Assembly: GCA_903838705.1 (NCBI GenBank)
Contig: CAILZL010000034.1
Coordinates: 1-64,000 of the forward strand
Length of the DNA: 64,000 nucleotides
Reading direction: 5' to 3'
DNA from: an uncultured Pseudomonadota bacterium
Lineage (GTDB): Bacteria; Pseudomonadota; Gammaproteobacteria; Steroidobacterales; Steroidobacteraceae
Shown here one piece after another: positions 1 through 8,156 of the stretch. The notes beneath the pieces were generated by a model. That model ran no database searches. It was not told the origin of the DNA and was given only the letters and a program-made list of their open reading frames with translations. The translations under genes and the position numbers were made by a program. How positions within the stretch are numbered: the stretch's first letter is position 1; each line of letters opens with the position of its first letter.

Positions 1-732
1 CACGTGGGTGTGATGTCTTCCCAGCTGAGCTCGAATCAGCTTAACCGCCTCTGCATTCAGAGGAACGGGGATCGCCTTTCGTGCCTTCGCCTGATCGGGA
101 TGAATCCACGCCCGCTTCTCCACCAAATCAACCTGTGTCCACAGCAGACCCGTCACGTTCGATCGCCGCAATCCTGTGGCTAAAGAGAACGCTGCCATGT
201 CTGCCAGATGTGACGGTAACTCCGAGAGTAACCTCAGTGCCTCTTCACGACTGACAAAGCGCACACGTCGTGTGGGCTCTTTCAGCATGCGTATCCGAGG
301 CACTCGATCCAACCAGTCCCATTCGTTGACACAGCGTCTGAGAATGGCTCGGATCACAGCTAGGGTTCGGTTCGCCGTCGCATTACTTCGCCCTTGCGCC
401 AGTCTTGCATCGCAAATACGGTCGATGAGCGTTCGGCTGATGTCGTCCAGATACTTGCCACTCAGATAGGGATCAAGCCAGCGTAAGTGTGACTTGTCAT
501 CCTTAAGTGCGGCCTTGTGACTGGACTCCTTTAGCCAACGAACAACGGCTTCATTCCATTTTCGGCGAGGTCTCTCACCGAGCTTTTCGATGCGCCACGA
601 TTCAGCCTTCAGCTGGTCGTGGAATTCTTGCGCGAGGGCCCGATTGGCAGTCCCAGAAGATCGGCGTACTCGTTGCCCGTTTTGGGTAACGAAGTCGATC
701 CACCAGACACCGCCGCGTTTGCTAAGTGACAT
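1..732 (-). CDS. Tyrosine-recombinase integrase, cut by left window edge
   Basis: Site-specific recombinase of the phage/island tyrosine integrase family; it would catalyse integration and excision of the element. The 244 visible residues begin MSLSKRGGVWWIDF, the compact N-terminal arm-binding fold, continue through a helical core-binding domain, and enter the catalytic domain with the first active-site arginine in ATGLRRSNVTGL. The H-x-x-R box and the tyrosine lie beyond the edge, so catalytic completeness cannot be judged. The start at 732 is fixed by a strong Shine-Dalgarno (TAAGGAGG, complement of 740-747) seven bases upstream. It overlaps the upstream HTH gene by 124 bp in another frame, so the two are probably co-expressed. 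The gene points out of the island toward the presumed tRNA-side junction, and a tRNA-Thr fragment at 16660-16704 gives a plausible target. Family assignment is firm; the target is inferred. Confidence 0.9.
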   Translation of the reverse strand, partial: MSLSKRGGVWWIDFVTQNGQRVRRSSGTANRALAQEFHDQLKAESWRIEKLGERPRRKWNEAVVRWLKESSHKAALKDDKSHLRWLDPYLSGKYLDDISRTLIDRICDARLAQGRSNATANRTLAVIRAILRRCVNEWDWLDRVPRIRMLKEPTRRVRFVSREEALRLLSELPSHLADMAAFSLATGLRRSNVTGLLWTQVDLVEKRAWIHPDQAKARKAIPVPLNAEAVKLIRAQLGRHHTHV

Positions 733-941
733 ATTTTTTCCTCCTTAGGAAAAGTCACTTGCAGCGCTTGCCGTGGAGAACCATAGAGCGAGCGCAGATA
801 AGCTGCAAGGTCCTCCTGCAAAAACACCCAGCAGCGGCCAACTTTGGCCCCTGGAATGCGTCCAGATCGGGCGCGTTTGCGCAATTCTTCGGGGTGCAGG
901 TGCAGGAAGCGGGCGGCTTCGGCCAGTGATAAGGTCATCAT
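609..941 (-). CDS. Excisionase-like helix-turn-helix DNA-binding protein
   Basis: A 110-residue protein whose first ~52 residues match the MerR-like HTH_17/excisionase fold: SLAEAARFLHLHPEELRKRA forms the helix-turn-helix and GRIPGAKVGRCWVF the wing. Members of this family bend DNA as recombination directionality factors or act as small regulators. The remaining ~55 residues are of no recognised family and are encoded across the start of the integrase gene. It sits immediately upstream of the integrase on the same strand, the usual place for an excisionase. Two adjacent ATGs (941 and 938) could serve as start; only a weak GGGCGG-like ribosome site precedes them. The DNA-binding fold is well supported; the excision role is inferred from position. 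It could instead be a repressor of the integrase. Confidence 0.75.
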   Translation of the reverse strand: MMTLSLAEAARFLHLHPEELRKRARSGRIPGAKVGRCWVFLQEDLAAYLRSLYGSPRQALQVTFPKEEKICHLANAAVSGGSTSLPKTGNEYADLLGLPIGPSRKNSTTS

Positions 942-1130
942 GATTTTGCCCGCCCTTCATGGCTGTGCCCAACACAGGCAGCACCATGAGTTACATGGAC
1001 GGGCATGGCCCTGAAAAAAACCCGAATGAAATAATCGTCCCATACCGCAACCCTCCGAGCAGAACTATCGGGGGCAGTGCAGGCATCAGAAACGCAAAAC
1101 GCGAACTCGCCAGCAAAGCACCCAGATGTC

Positions 1131-1148
1131 GAGTTGTTGAAACAACTC
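1131..1148. repeat. Palindrome GAGTTGTT-GA-AACAACTC
   Basis: Perfect 8-bp inverted repeat with a two-base centre, about 190 bp upstream of the excisionase-like gene. There is no T-run, so a terminator is unlikely; an operator for a dimeric regulator such as the neighbouring HTH protein is possible but unproven. Confidence 0.5.
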
Positions 1149-1436
1149 AACCCCGTGCTCTACTTGCGAAGTTCGCGTCGAATATCGGTCCTTCCATCCT
1201 TGGGACTCGCGCAGCCACATAACTTCACTTCAGACGATTTCCGGCCACCAAATGCGGAGCGTGTATTCCTACCGGACTCGTGAGAAACGTAAATAGGTTC
1301 TACTCAAGATAGGGTTTCTGTCAAGTGCAATTGCCGAGTTCAATCAGATGTGCGTGTGGTGATGTTCGAATTATTTATCGCGATACATGCTGGTTCTTTC
1401 CTTGATAAATCTACTAAGTTCACCTTAAAAAATGCC

Positions 1437-1515
1437 GGGAAAAAACCGGGAAAAAACCGGGGAAAAACCGGGGAAAAACCGGGACGGTTCCGAGGAAAAA
1501 CCGAGAAAAAACCGG
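1437..1515. repeat. Seven 11-bp phased A-tract repeats
   Basis: Seven consecutive units of exactly 11 bp with consensus GGGAAAAAACC or GGGGAAAAACC: 1437-1447, 1448-1458, 1459-1469, 1470-1480, a degenerate 1481-1491, 1492-1502 and 1503-1513, followed by GG. Six carry a run of five or six A residues. The 11-base period is not a multiple of three, which argues against a coding repeat, and it is close to one helical turn, the arrangement known to give intrinsic DNA curvature. A role in integration, replication or hsdR promoter architecture is inference. Confidence 0.8.
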
Positions 1516-1751
1516 CCGAATTCGTGGATGTTGGTGGAAATTAGTAAAAGATTGCTGTCCTACGCTCGTTTATACAGCGAGTGGCTGCTGACAACTTCGC
1601 CTATTCACAGGCAAATATAGACAACATGAATGCCGGTGAGCTTGGCAGCTAGACAATCTGGATGGTTTCACGACGGAAAAATGTCTGATTCAGTTCAGCT
1701 GATGTATTCCCCTGCAACCGATTCAGATGACTCATACGTAACCATCTGATT

Positions 1752-1765
1752 GACAGTGTGCTGTC
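1752..1765. promoter_or_regulatory. Inverted repeat GACAG-TGTG-CTGTC on a possible -35 box
   Basis: A 5-bp inverted repeat overlapping a consensus TTGACA at 1750-1755, upstream of hsdR. No good -10 hexamer lies 17 bp downstream, so the promoter is only a candidate. A repressor bound here would block it. Confidence 0.3.
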
Positions 1766-1832
1766 GTAAGCGTTCTCTGCAAAAATGGTATTTACCTCGA
1801 CGCAGTGGACTAAAGCTCATAAAATCGAGCTA

Positions 1833-1855
1833 ATGACCGGTTGGACACCAGTCAT
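1833..1855. promoter_or_regulatory. Imperfect inverted repeat in the hsdR leader
   Basis: ATGACCGGT and ACCAGTCAT flank a 5-base spacer, pairing at eight of nine positions. It lies 48 bp before the chosen hsdR ATG and falls inside the alternative TTG-extended reading frame. This supports the downstream start and suggests an operator or an mRNA hairpin. Confidence 0.4.
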
Positions 1856-1903
1856 CAGGAATCAAGAACTGAACACGACGGAACAATAACCAAAGAAGAA
1901 TGC

Positions 1904-4900
1904 ATGAGTCGGCCGGGCACTAATTTTTCTCATCTAGGTGCGTATGACGAACAATTGGTTCGTCTAGGTATGCTGGCTGAGCGATATTTCGCAGATGACC
2001 CCAATACCTGCCTGCTGAAGCTGCGTCAGCTCACTGAAGTATTGGCGCAGTTCATTGCTACTCGCGTCGGTATCTATACTTCCGTGGATGAAAAGCAGGT
2101 CGATCTACTGCGCCGCCTTCAGGATCATGGCATTTTGCCACGAGAGGTGGGTGAGCTCTTCTATCAAGTTCGTAAGGCCGGCAATGCGGCCAATCACCAG
2201 ATTAGCGGCGACCATCGTTCTGCATTGATGTGCCTGCGATTGGTGTGGCAGATCAGTGTCTGGTTTCATCGCACGTTCAGCGACTCTGCTTTCAAGTCTG
2301 GGGCATTCCTGCCACCTGAAGCGCCGAAGGATGAAAGTGCCGAGTTGAAAGCCGAGCTCGATCAGCTGCAAGCTGAGTTGGCACAGTATCGAACCGCACA
2401 TAAAGAAGCCACTGAACTACTCGATGTGACCAAGGCTCAGGTCAAGCAAACTCAAGAGGATCGCGCTTTCTGGGAAAACATGGCGGCAGAAGCCGACTCT
2501 GCCCGAAATGCACTTACCCAGCATCTGGCTGCACTGCAATCTCAAGCAGCAGCTCTGCCAACTAAGTCTGTGGTCCAGTTTGTAGATGCAGCAAATGCAG
2601 CCGTAAAAGACATTCAGCTCAATGAAGCCGACACGCGAAAGCTGATTGACAGCCAGCTATGTGCTGCTGGGTGGATGGCTGATTCCGGCTCGCTCACCTT
2701 TGCGAAAGGTGCGCGACCAGAGAAAGGCAAACATCTTGCTATTGCTGAATGGCCCACCGAGTCCGGGCCAGCAGACTATGTATTGTTTATCGGCTTCCAG
2801 CCGGTTGCCATCATTGAAGCCAAGCGCAAGAACATTGATGTATCGGCCGCGCTGCAGCAGGCGAAACGCTACAGTCGCCACTTCAAGCCAAGTGCCGAAG
2901 TCCAGCTTCAGTCAGTCAATTGGGGTGAAAAAGGTGAGTTCAGGGTGCCATTTGTGTTTTCGACCAATGGCCGTCCGTACCTAAAGCAGCTGGAAACCAA
3001 GAGTGGCGTCTGGTTCTGCGACCTTCGCCGACCAGATAATCTTGCTCGTGCATTGGATGGCTGGTATCAGCCGGAAGGCCTGAGCAAGCTACTTAAAACG
3101 GATGAAGCGCTGGCAAACAAGAAACTGGCTGCCGAACCATTCAATTATGGCTTTCAACTACGGCCCTATCAGCAGACTGCAATTCGATCGATTGAAACTG
3201 CAATTGAGCGGGGCCAGCGCGCCATGCTGTTAGCCATGGCTACCGGCACTGGCAAAACAAAAACCTGTATCGCGCTTATTTACCGTCTGCTTAAAACTGA
3301 ACGCTTTCGCCGTATTCTGTTTCTGGTTGATCGTTCTGCACTGGGTGAGCAGGCGGCTAATGCGTTCAAAGATACGCGCATGGAAAGTCTGCAGACCTTT
3401 GCTGATATTTTCGGCATTAAAGAACTTGAGGATGTGTCCCCTGATTCATCTACTACAGTGCATATCGCCACTGTACAAGGCATGGTCAAGCGCCTGCTTT
3501 ATGCTTCAGACACAGCTGATGTCCCCTCTGTAGATCAATATGACTGTATCGTTGTTGATGAATGTCATCGCGGCTACCTTCTTGATCGCGAACTCTCGGA
3601 TACAGAGATGGTATTTCGCGGCTATGAAGACTACATCTCCAAGTATCGCCGCGTGCTTGAATATTTCGATGCCATCAAGGTAGGCCTTACTGCCACACCT
3701 GCGTTGCACACTACTCAAATATTCGGAAATCCTGTCTATACCTATAGCTATCGCGAAGCTGTGATCGATGGTTTTCTAGTCGATTATGAGCCGCCGATCC
3801 AGATTCACACGCAACTTTCTACAGAAGGAATCAAGTGGAAGGTCGGCGAGTCAGTGCAGGTCTATGATCCGCGCAAAGATAAAATACAACTCTTCAACGC
3901 GCCTGATGATATTCAGCTCGATATTGAAGAGTTCAATCGCAAGGTGATCACCGAATCATTCAATCGTGTGGTGTGTGAACAACTGGCCAATGAGCTCGAT
4001 CCAAATGGTAATCGTAAGACGCTGGTGTTCTGCGTGACCGATGCTCATGCTGATCTGGTGGTCAAGCTGCTGAAAGAAGCCTTTACCGCGCGTTATGGTT
4101 CCGTGGACGATGATGCCGTCATTAAAATCACCGGTGCTGCTGACAAGCCGCTGCAATTGATACGTCGTTACAAGAACGAGCGTAATCCCAGCGTTGCTGT
4201 AACAGTGGACTTGTTGACCACAGGTATCGATGTGCCGAAAATATGCAATCTGGTTTTTTTGCGTCGGGTTAACAGTCGTATTTTGTTTGATCAGATGCTG
4301 GGTCGTGCTACGCGCCTGTGTGAGGAAATTGATAAGGACTCATTCCGCGTCTTTGATGCCGTACGCATTTTCGAAGCTATCAAGAATATGACTGCCATGC
4401 AGCCTGTGGTTATTAACCCGAGCATCAGCTTTACTCAGCTTGTTACTGAAATGGCCACAGTCAAAGATGAAGCTGCACAAGCTTTGGTTCGCGATCAAAT
4501 GCTGGCCAAGTTACAACGCAAGAAACATCACTTAAGCGAGAAGTCCGCACACGACTTTGAAACCACGTCAGGGCTCACGCCGGATCAATTCATCCGCAAA
4601 TTGCGTAATCTGCCACTAAACGAAGTTGCCGAGTGGTTTGCCAATAACCCAGATTTGGGTGAGATACTGGATCGTAAAGGGGATGGGCCGCGCCAGCCTA
4701 TCTTTATCTCACAGCATGAAGACAGCCTTGTCTCTGTAGAACGTGGTTACGGCAATGCCACCAAGCCTCAGGACTACCTCAAAGAATTCAGTGACTTCAT
4801 CAGAAGCCACAGCAACACCATTCCGGCACTGATTACTGTTTTAAAGCGACCGCGTGAACTCACACGCAAGCAATTGCGTGAGCTGGCACTGGAGCTTGAT

Positions 4901-5296
4901 AAGGCTGGTTTTACTGAAACTGGCTTGAGCACCGCATGGCGCGAGGCTACAAATCAGGAAATCGCTGCTCGTATTGTGGGGTTTATCCGTCAGGCGGCCA
5001 TCGGGGACGCACTGGTTTCTTACGAAGAGCGCGTTGATCGCGCGCTGCAGAAAGTGCTTGCCTCACGTAACTGGACTACGCCGCAACGCGACTGGCTCAA
5101 GAAGATTGCCGCACAAACCAAGGCCAATACTCTGGTGGATCGTGAAGCGCTGGACGAACCTGACCTGCTGTTCAAAACTCAAGGCGGTGGGTTTAACCGG
5201 CTTGATAAACTGTTTGAAGGACAGTTGCTGCAAACTCTGGAAGCATTTAACGATGCCGTCTGGGCGCAGCCCGGTTCTGTTGCATCCAAATCTTAA
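1904..5296 (+). CDS. hsdR: Type I restriction enzyme R (motor/nuclease) subunit
   Basis: Motor and nuclease subunit of a type I restriction-modification complex, which translocates and cuts DNA lacking the HsdM/HsdS methylation mark. The 1130-residue product has a DUF4145-like N-terminal region (~1-120), a charged coiled coil (~135-210), the restriction nuclease with the EAK signature in AIIEAKRKN (~303), then a superfamily 2 helicase: Walker A ATGTGKT (~446), DECH (~552), TATP (~595) and motif VI QMLGRATR (~800). The C-terminal ~300 residues fit the EcoEI-type R C-terminal domain. The ATG at 1904 follows a purine-rich AAAGAAG. A TTG at 1841 would add 21 residues but overlaps a leader inverted repeat, so I reject it. 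hsdM follows after 17 bp and hsdS overlaps hsdM, forming one operon. All key motifs look intact. Confidence 0.95.
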   Translation: MSRPGTNFSHLGAYDEQLVRLGMLAERYFADDPNTCLLKLRQLTEVLAQFIATRVGIYTSVDEKQVDLLRRLQDHGILPREVGELFYQVRKAGNAANHQISGDHRSALMCLRLVWQISVWFHRTFSDSAFKSGAFLPPEAPKDESAELKAELDQLQAELAQYRTAHKEATELLDVTKAQVKQTQEDRAFWENMAAEADSARNALTQHLAALQSQAAALPTKSVVQFVDAANAAVKDIQLNEADTRKLIDSQLCAAGWMADSGSLTFAKGARPEKGKHLAIAEWPTESGPADYVLFIGFQPVAIIEAKRKNIDVSAALQQAKRYSRHFKPSAEVQLQSVNWGEKGEFRVPFVFSTNGRPYLKQLETKSGVWFCDLRRPDNLARALDGWYQPEGLSKLLKTDEALANKKLAAEPFNYGFQLRPYQQTAIRSIETAIERGQRAMLLAMATGTGKTKTCIALIYRLLKTERFRRILFLVDRSALGEQAANAFKDTRMESLQTFADIFGIKELEDVSPDSSTTVHIATVQGMVKRLLYASDTADVPSVDQYDCIVVDECHRGYLLDRELSDTEMVFRGYEDYISKYRRVLEYFDAIKVGLTATPALHTTQIFGNPVYTYSYREAVIDGFLVDYEPPIQIHTQLSTEGIKWKVGESVQVYDPRKDKIQLFNAPDDIQLDIEEFNRKVITESFNRVVCEQLANELDPNGNRKTLVFCVTDAHADLVVKLLKEAFTARYGSVDDDAVIKITGAADKPLQLIRRYKNERNPSVAVTVDLLTTGIDVPKICNLVFLRRVNSRILFDQMLGRATRLCEEIDKDSFRVFDAVRIFEAIKNMTAMQPVVINPSISFTQLVTEMATVKDEAAQALVRDQMLAKLQRKKHHLSEKSAHDFETTSGLTPDQFIRKLRNLPLNEVAEWFANNPDLGEILDRKGDGPRQPIFISQHEDSLVSVERGYGNATKPQDYLKEFSDFIRSHSNTIPALITVLKRPRELTRKQLRELALELDKAGFTETGLSTAWREATNQEIAARIVGFIRQAAIGDALVSYEERVDRALQKVLASRNWTTPQRDWLKKIAAQTKANTLVDREALDEPDLLFKTQGGGFNRLDKLFEGQLLQTLEAFNDAVWAQPGSVASKS

Positions 5297-5313
5297 ATAC
5301 AACACTACACTCA

Positions 5314-6774
5314 ATGACAACCAACGACATCGTCGCCAAGCTATGGAATCTGTGCAACATCCTCAAGGATGATGGCGTCACATATCATCAATACGTCACT
5401 GAGCTGACTTATTTGTTGTTCCTCAAAATGGCTGAGGAGACGGGCACTGAACAACAAATACCAGTCGGCTATCGCTGGAAAGACCTCGAAACACAGGCTG
5501 CCCCCAAGCGACTGGAGTTCTACAAGATTCTGCTTATTCATCTGGGTGGTAACGGATCCTCTTTGGTGAAGGAAATCTTCGCTAACGCCAGTTCCTTCAT
5601 CAAAAAGCCGGCCACGCTGTCCACGCTGGTGACTGAAATCGACAAGCTCGATTGGTACAGCGCCCGTCAGGAAGGTATGGGCGACTTGTACGAAGGCCTG
5701 CTGGAAAAAAACGCCAACGAAAAGAAGTCCGGCGCCGGCCAGTACTTCACCCCACGTGTATTGATCGACGCGATGGTCACGGTGATGCAACCCACACTGG
5801 ACGACATCATTCAGGACCCGGCCGCAGGCACGGGCGGATTTCTGATTGCTGCACATCAATACCTGAATGAACATCAAGACTTCGATTCATTGACCGAAGC
5901 CCAGCAACGCAAACTGCGTCGCAACACCTTCTTCGGCATGGAGCATGTGCAGGACACGCATCGCCTTGCATTGATGAACCTGATGCTGCACGGCATCGAC
6001 TCCGATCCTGAAGCAGGCGGTATCCACTACGGTGATACCTTGAGTCCGGAAGGTGAGGCATTGCCCAAAGCCACGCTCATGCTCACCAATCCCCCCTTCG
6101 GCACCAAGAAAGGCGGAGGGTTACCGACGCGTGATGACTTTGTTTATCCCACCAGCAACAAGCAGTTCTGTTTCCTGCAGCATATCTATCGCGGCTTGAA
6201 GCCCGGTGGCCGTGCCGCCGTGGTGTTGCCGGACAATGTGCTGTTCGAAAGCAATGTTGGCACTGAGATTCGCCGCGACCTAATGGACAAGTGCAACCTG
6301 CACACTATTCTGCGCCTGCCCACTGGCATCTTTTACGCACAGGGCGTCAAGACCAATGTGCTGTTCTTTACGCGCGGTGAGAAGGACAAAGGCAACACTA
6401 AGGAAGTGTGGGTATTTGATCTACGCGCCAACATGCCGCAGTTCGGCAAGCGCACCGTTCTCGGTCCGGAACACTTTGAGGAATTCATCAAGGCGTTTGG
6501 CAATGACTCACTGGGTAGTGCCAAAAATCTCGCCAAGCGCAAGGACACAGGCGAAGCTGGGCGATTCAGAAAATTCACACGCGAACAGATCACTGAGCGT
6601 GGCGATAGTCTGGATATCGCTTGGCTTAAGGACGACAGCGACGGTTCGAACGATGAGTTGCCGGAACCCACCGTGCTTGCTCAACAAGCGATGGATGAAT
6701 TGATTGGCGCATTGGATGAGCTGCGCGGGATCATGGAAGAGTTGGGTGAGGAAGTGGATGAGGTCGCAGTGTGA
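5314..6774 (+). CDS. hsdM: Type I restriction-modification DNA methyltransferase subunit
   Basis: N6-adenine methyltransferase subunit; with HsdS it methylates the host recognition site and with HsdR forms the restriction complex. The 486-residue protein starts with the HsdM N-terminal helical domain (MTTNDIVAKLWNLCNILKDD, to ~130), followed by the N6-MTase domain. This has the AdoMet motif I in DPAAGTGGFL (~170) and the catalytic NPPF in LTNPPFGTKKGG (~258). Length and motifs fit the EcoEI-like (type IB) group. No clear Shine-Dalgarno precedes the ATG, suggesting coupling to hsdR 17 bp upstream. Its stop overlaps the GTG start of hsdS by four bases (GTGA). Appears complete. Confidence 0.95.
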   Translation: MTTNDIVAKLWNLCNILKDDGVTYHQYVTELTYLLFLKMAEETGTEQQIPVGYRWKDLETQAAPKRLEFYKILLIHLGGNGSSLVKEIFANASSFIKKPATLSTLVTEIDKLDWYSARQEGMGDLYEGLLEKNANEKKSGAGQYFTPRVLIDAMVTVMQPTLDDIIQDPAAGTGGFLIAAHQYLNEHQDFDSLTEAQQRKLRRNTFFGMEHVQDTHRLALMNLMLHGIDSDPEAGGIHYGDTLSPEGEALPKATLMLTNPPFGTKKGGGLPTRDDFVYPTSNKQFCFLQHIYRGLKPGGRAAVVLPDNVLFESNVGTEIRRDLMDKCNLHTILRLPTGIFYAQGVKTNVLFFTRGEKDKGNTKEVWVFDLRANMPQFGKRTVLGPEHFEEFIKAFGNDSLGSAKNLAKRKDTGEAGRFRKFTREQITERGDSLDIAWLKDDSDGSNDELPEPTVLAQQAMDELIGALDELRGIMEELGEEVDEVAV

Positions 6775-8129
6775 GAACGTTACCTTCGACTTGGGTCGAG
6801 TGCCCAATAGGTGATGCGACCCGCGTAGTTGCAGGTGGCACACCTCCTTCTAAGGATGAGTCTAACTTCACTTCGCATGGCGGCATTCCATGGATAACAC
6901 CCGCTGACCTAAGTGGATACAGAAAAATCTACATTGCACGCGGTTCAAGAAATCTGACGGAGAAAGGATTCAGTGAATGCTCTGCGGCAAAGATGCAGGC
7001 AGGAACTGTCTTATTTTCGAGTCGCGCACCAATCGGTTACGTAGCCATAGCTGCAAACGAGGTAACGACGAATCAAGGATTTAAGAGCTTCGTATTGCCT
7101 ACGGGACTCAATAGCCACTTTGTCTACTATTACTTGAAGCACATCAAGCCAGTGGCAGAAAGCATGGCAACTGGCACCACTTTTAAAGAGTTATCGGGAG
7201 CTGCTGCTGCAAAGATACCTCTGATCATTGCTCCTGTAGGCGAACAAAAACGAATTGCCGACAAACTCGACGCCGTGCTCGCGCGCGTAGACGCCTGCCG
7301 CGAACGCCTCGACCGCATTCCCGCCATCCTCAAACGCTTCCGCCAATCCGTACTCGCCGCTGCAACTTCCGGAAAGCTGACGGAGGAGTGGCGATTGACG
7401 CAAGTAAATTTGGCACCATGGCGTGAGGTAAGGTTAGCGGATATTGCCGACGTGCAAGGCGGCGTTACAAAAGACTCAAAGAAACAATCTAACGCAGACG
7501 AGGAAGTTCCCTACCTGCGAGTGGCAAACGTTCAGCGTGGTTTTCTCGACCTTAGTGAGATCAAGTCTATTCGTGTACCTGCGAATAGGCTGGCAGGTCT
7601 ATTGCTGGAACCCGGGGATGTTCTCTTCAACGAAGGTGGTGATATCGACAAGTTGGGTCGCGGTTGGATATGGGAAGGGCAGCTTGAGCGTTGCTCATTT
7701 CAGAACCATGTATTCAGGGCTCGCTTATTTGATAAGGCCAACGAGCCAAAGTACATTTCGTGGTGGGGTAACTATCGCGGGTTAAATTACTTCCTTCGTG
7801 GCGGAAAGCAGACTACGAACTTGGCATCAATCAATAAAACGATGCTGAGCAACCTTCCGATTTCTCTTCCTCCGACTGAGGAGCAGAATGAAATAGTTCG
7901 CCGCGTCGAAGCACTATTCGCATACGCCGACCGAATCGAATCCCGCTACGCCACAGCCCGCGCCCAAGTCGAACGCCTCACACCCGCATTACTCGCCAAA
8001 GCCTTCCGCGGCGAACTCGTTCCGCAAGACCCAAATGACGAACCGGCTAGTGTTTTGCTCGATCAAATCATGACAAAATTGACTACTTCTGAGGCGAAAG
8101 CTAAGAAGAGAAAGGCTCTGGCTCGTTAG
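6771..8129 (+). CDS. hsdS: Type I restriction-modification specificity subunit
   Basis: Sequence-recognition subunit that sets the bipartite target for both methylation and restriction. The 452 residues show the expected duplicated layout: target-recognition domain 1 (~5-160), a conserved helical spacer with LDAVLARVDACRERLDRI (~165-205), target-recognition domain 2 (~210-375), and a second helical region with VEALFAYADRIESRYATA ending in RGELVPQDPNDEPA. Translation starts at a GTG sharing GTGA with the hsdM stop. The two recognition domains are the fast-evolving part of such genes, so the DNA target cannot be predicted from sequence. The gene is full length with no sign of phase-variable inversion partners nearby. 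Confidence 0.93.
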   Translation: MRTLPSTWVECPIGDATRVVAGGTPPSKDESNFTSHGGIPWITPADLSGYRKIYIARGSRNLTEKGFSECSAAKMQAGTVLFSSRAPIGYVAIAANEVTTNQGFKSFVLPTGLNSHFVYYYLKHIKPVAESMATGTTFKELSGAAAAKIPLIIAPVGEQKRIADKLDAVLARVDACRERLDRIPAILKRFRQSVLAAATSGKLTEEWRLTQVNLAPWREVRLADIADVQGGVTKDSKKQSNADEEVPYLRVANVQRGFLDLSEIKSIRVPANRLAGLLLEPGDVLFNEGGDIDKLGRGWIWEGQLERCSFQNHVFRARLFDKANEPKYISWWGNYRGLNYFLRGGKQTTNLASINKTMLSNLPISLPPTEEQNEIVRRVEALFAYADRIESRYATARAQVERLTPALLAKAFRGELVPQDPNDEPASVLLDQIMTKLTTSEAKAKKRKALAR

Positions 8130-8156
8130 TAACGTCATATCTATGGGGATTATCAA

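Larger units (their letters stand above)
942..1903. other. Island control region without a convincing gene
   Basis: About 960 bp between the divergent excisionase and hsdR genes. Several short open frames exist on both strands, but none has a ribosome site, recognisable domain or sensible composition. The stretch holds a palindrome at 1131-1148, an array of 11-bp A-tract repeats at 1437-1515, and two inverted repeats just before hsdR (1752-1765 and 1833-1855). It is probably the regulatory and recombination-protein binding region of the element. Confidence 0.6.

Noticed and set aside
1350-1620. Two Lys/Gly/Pro-rich open frames over the A-tract array
   Set aside because: They are by-products of an 11-bp non-triplet repeat, have no ribosome site and match no family.
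1841-1903. TTG-started N-terminal extension of HsdR
   Set aside because: It covers an inverted repeat in the leader and has no ribosome site; the ATG at 1904 is better placed.
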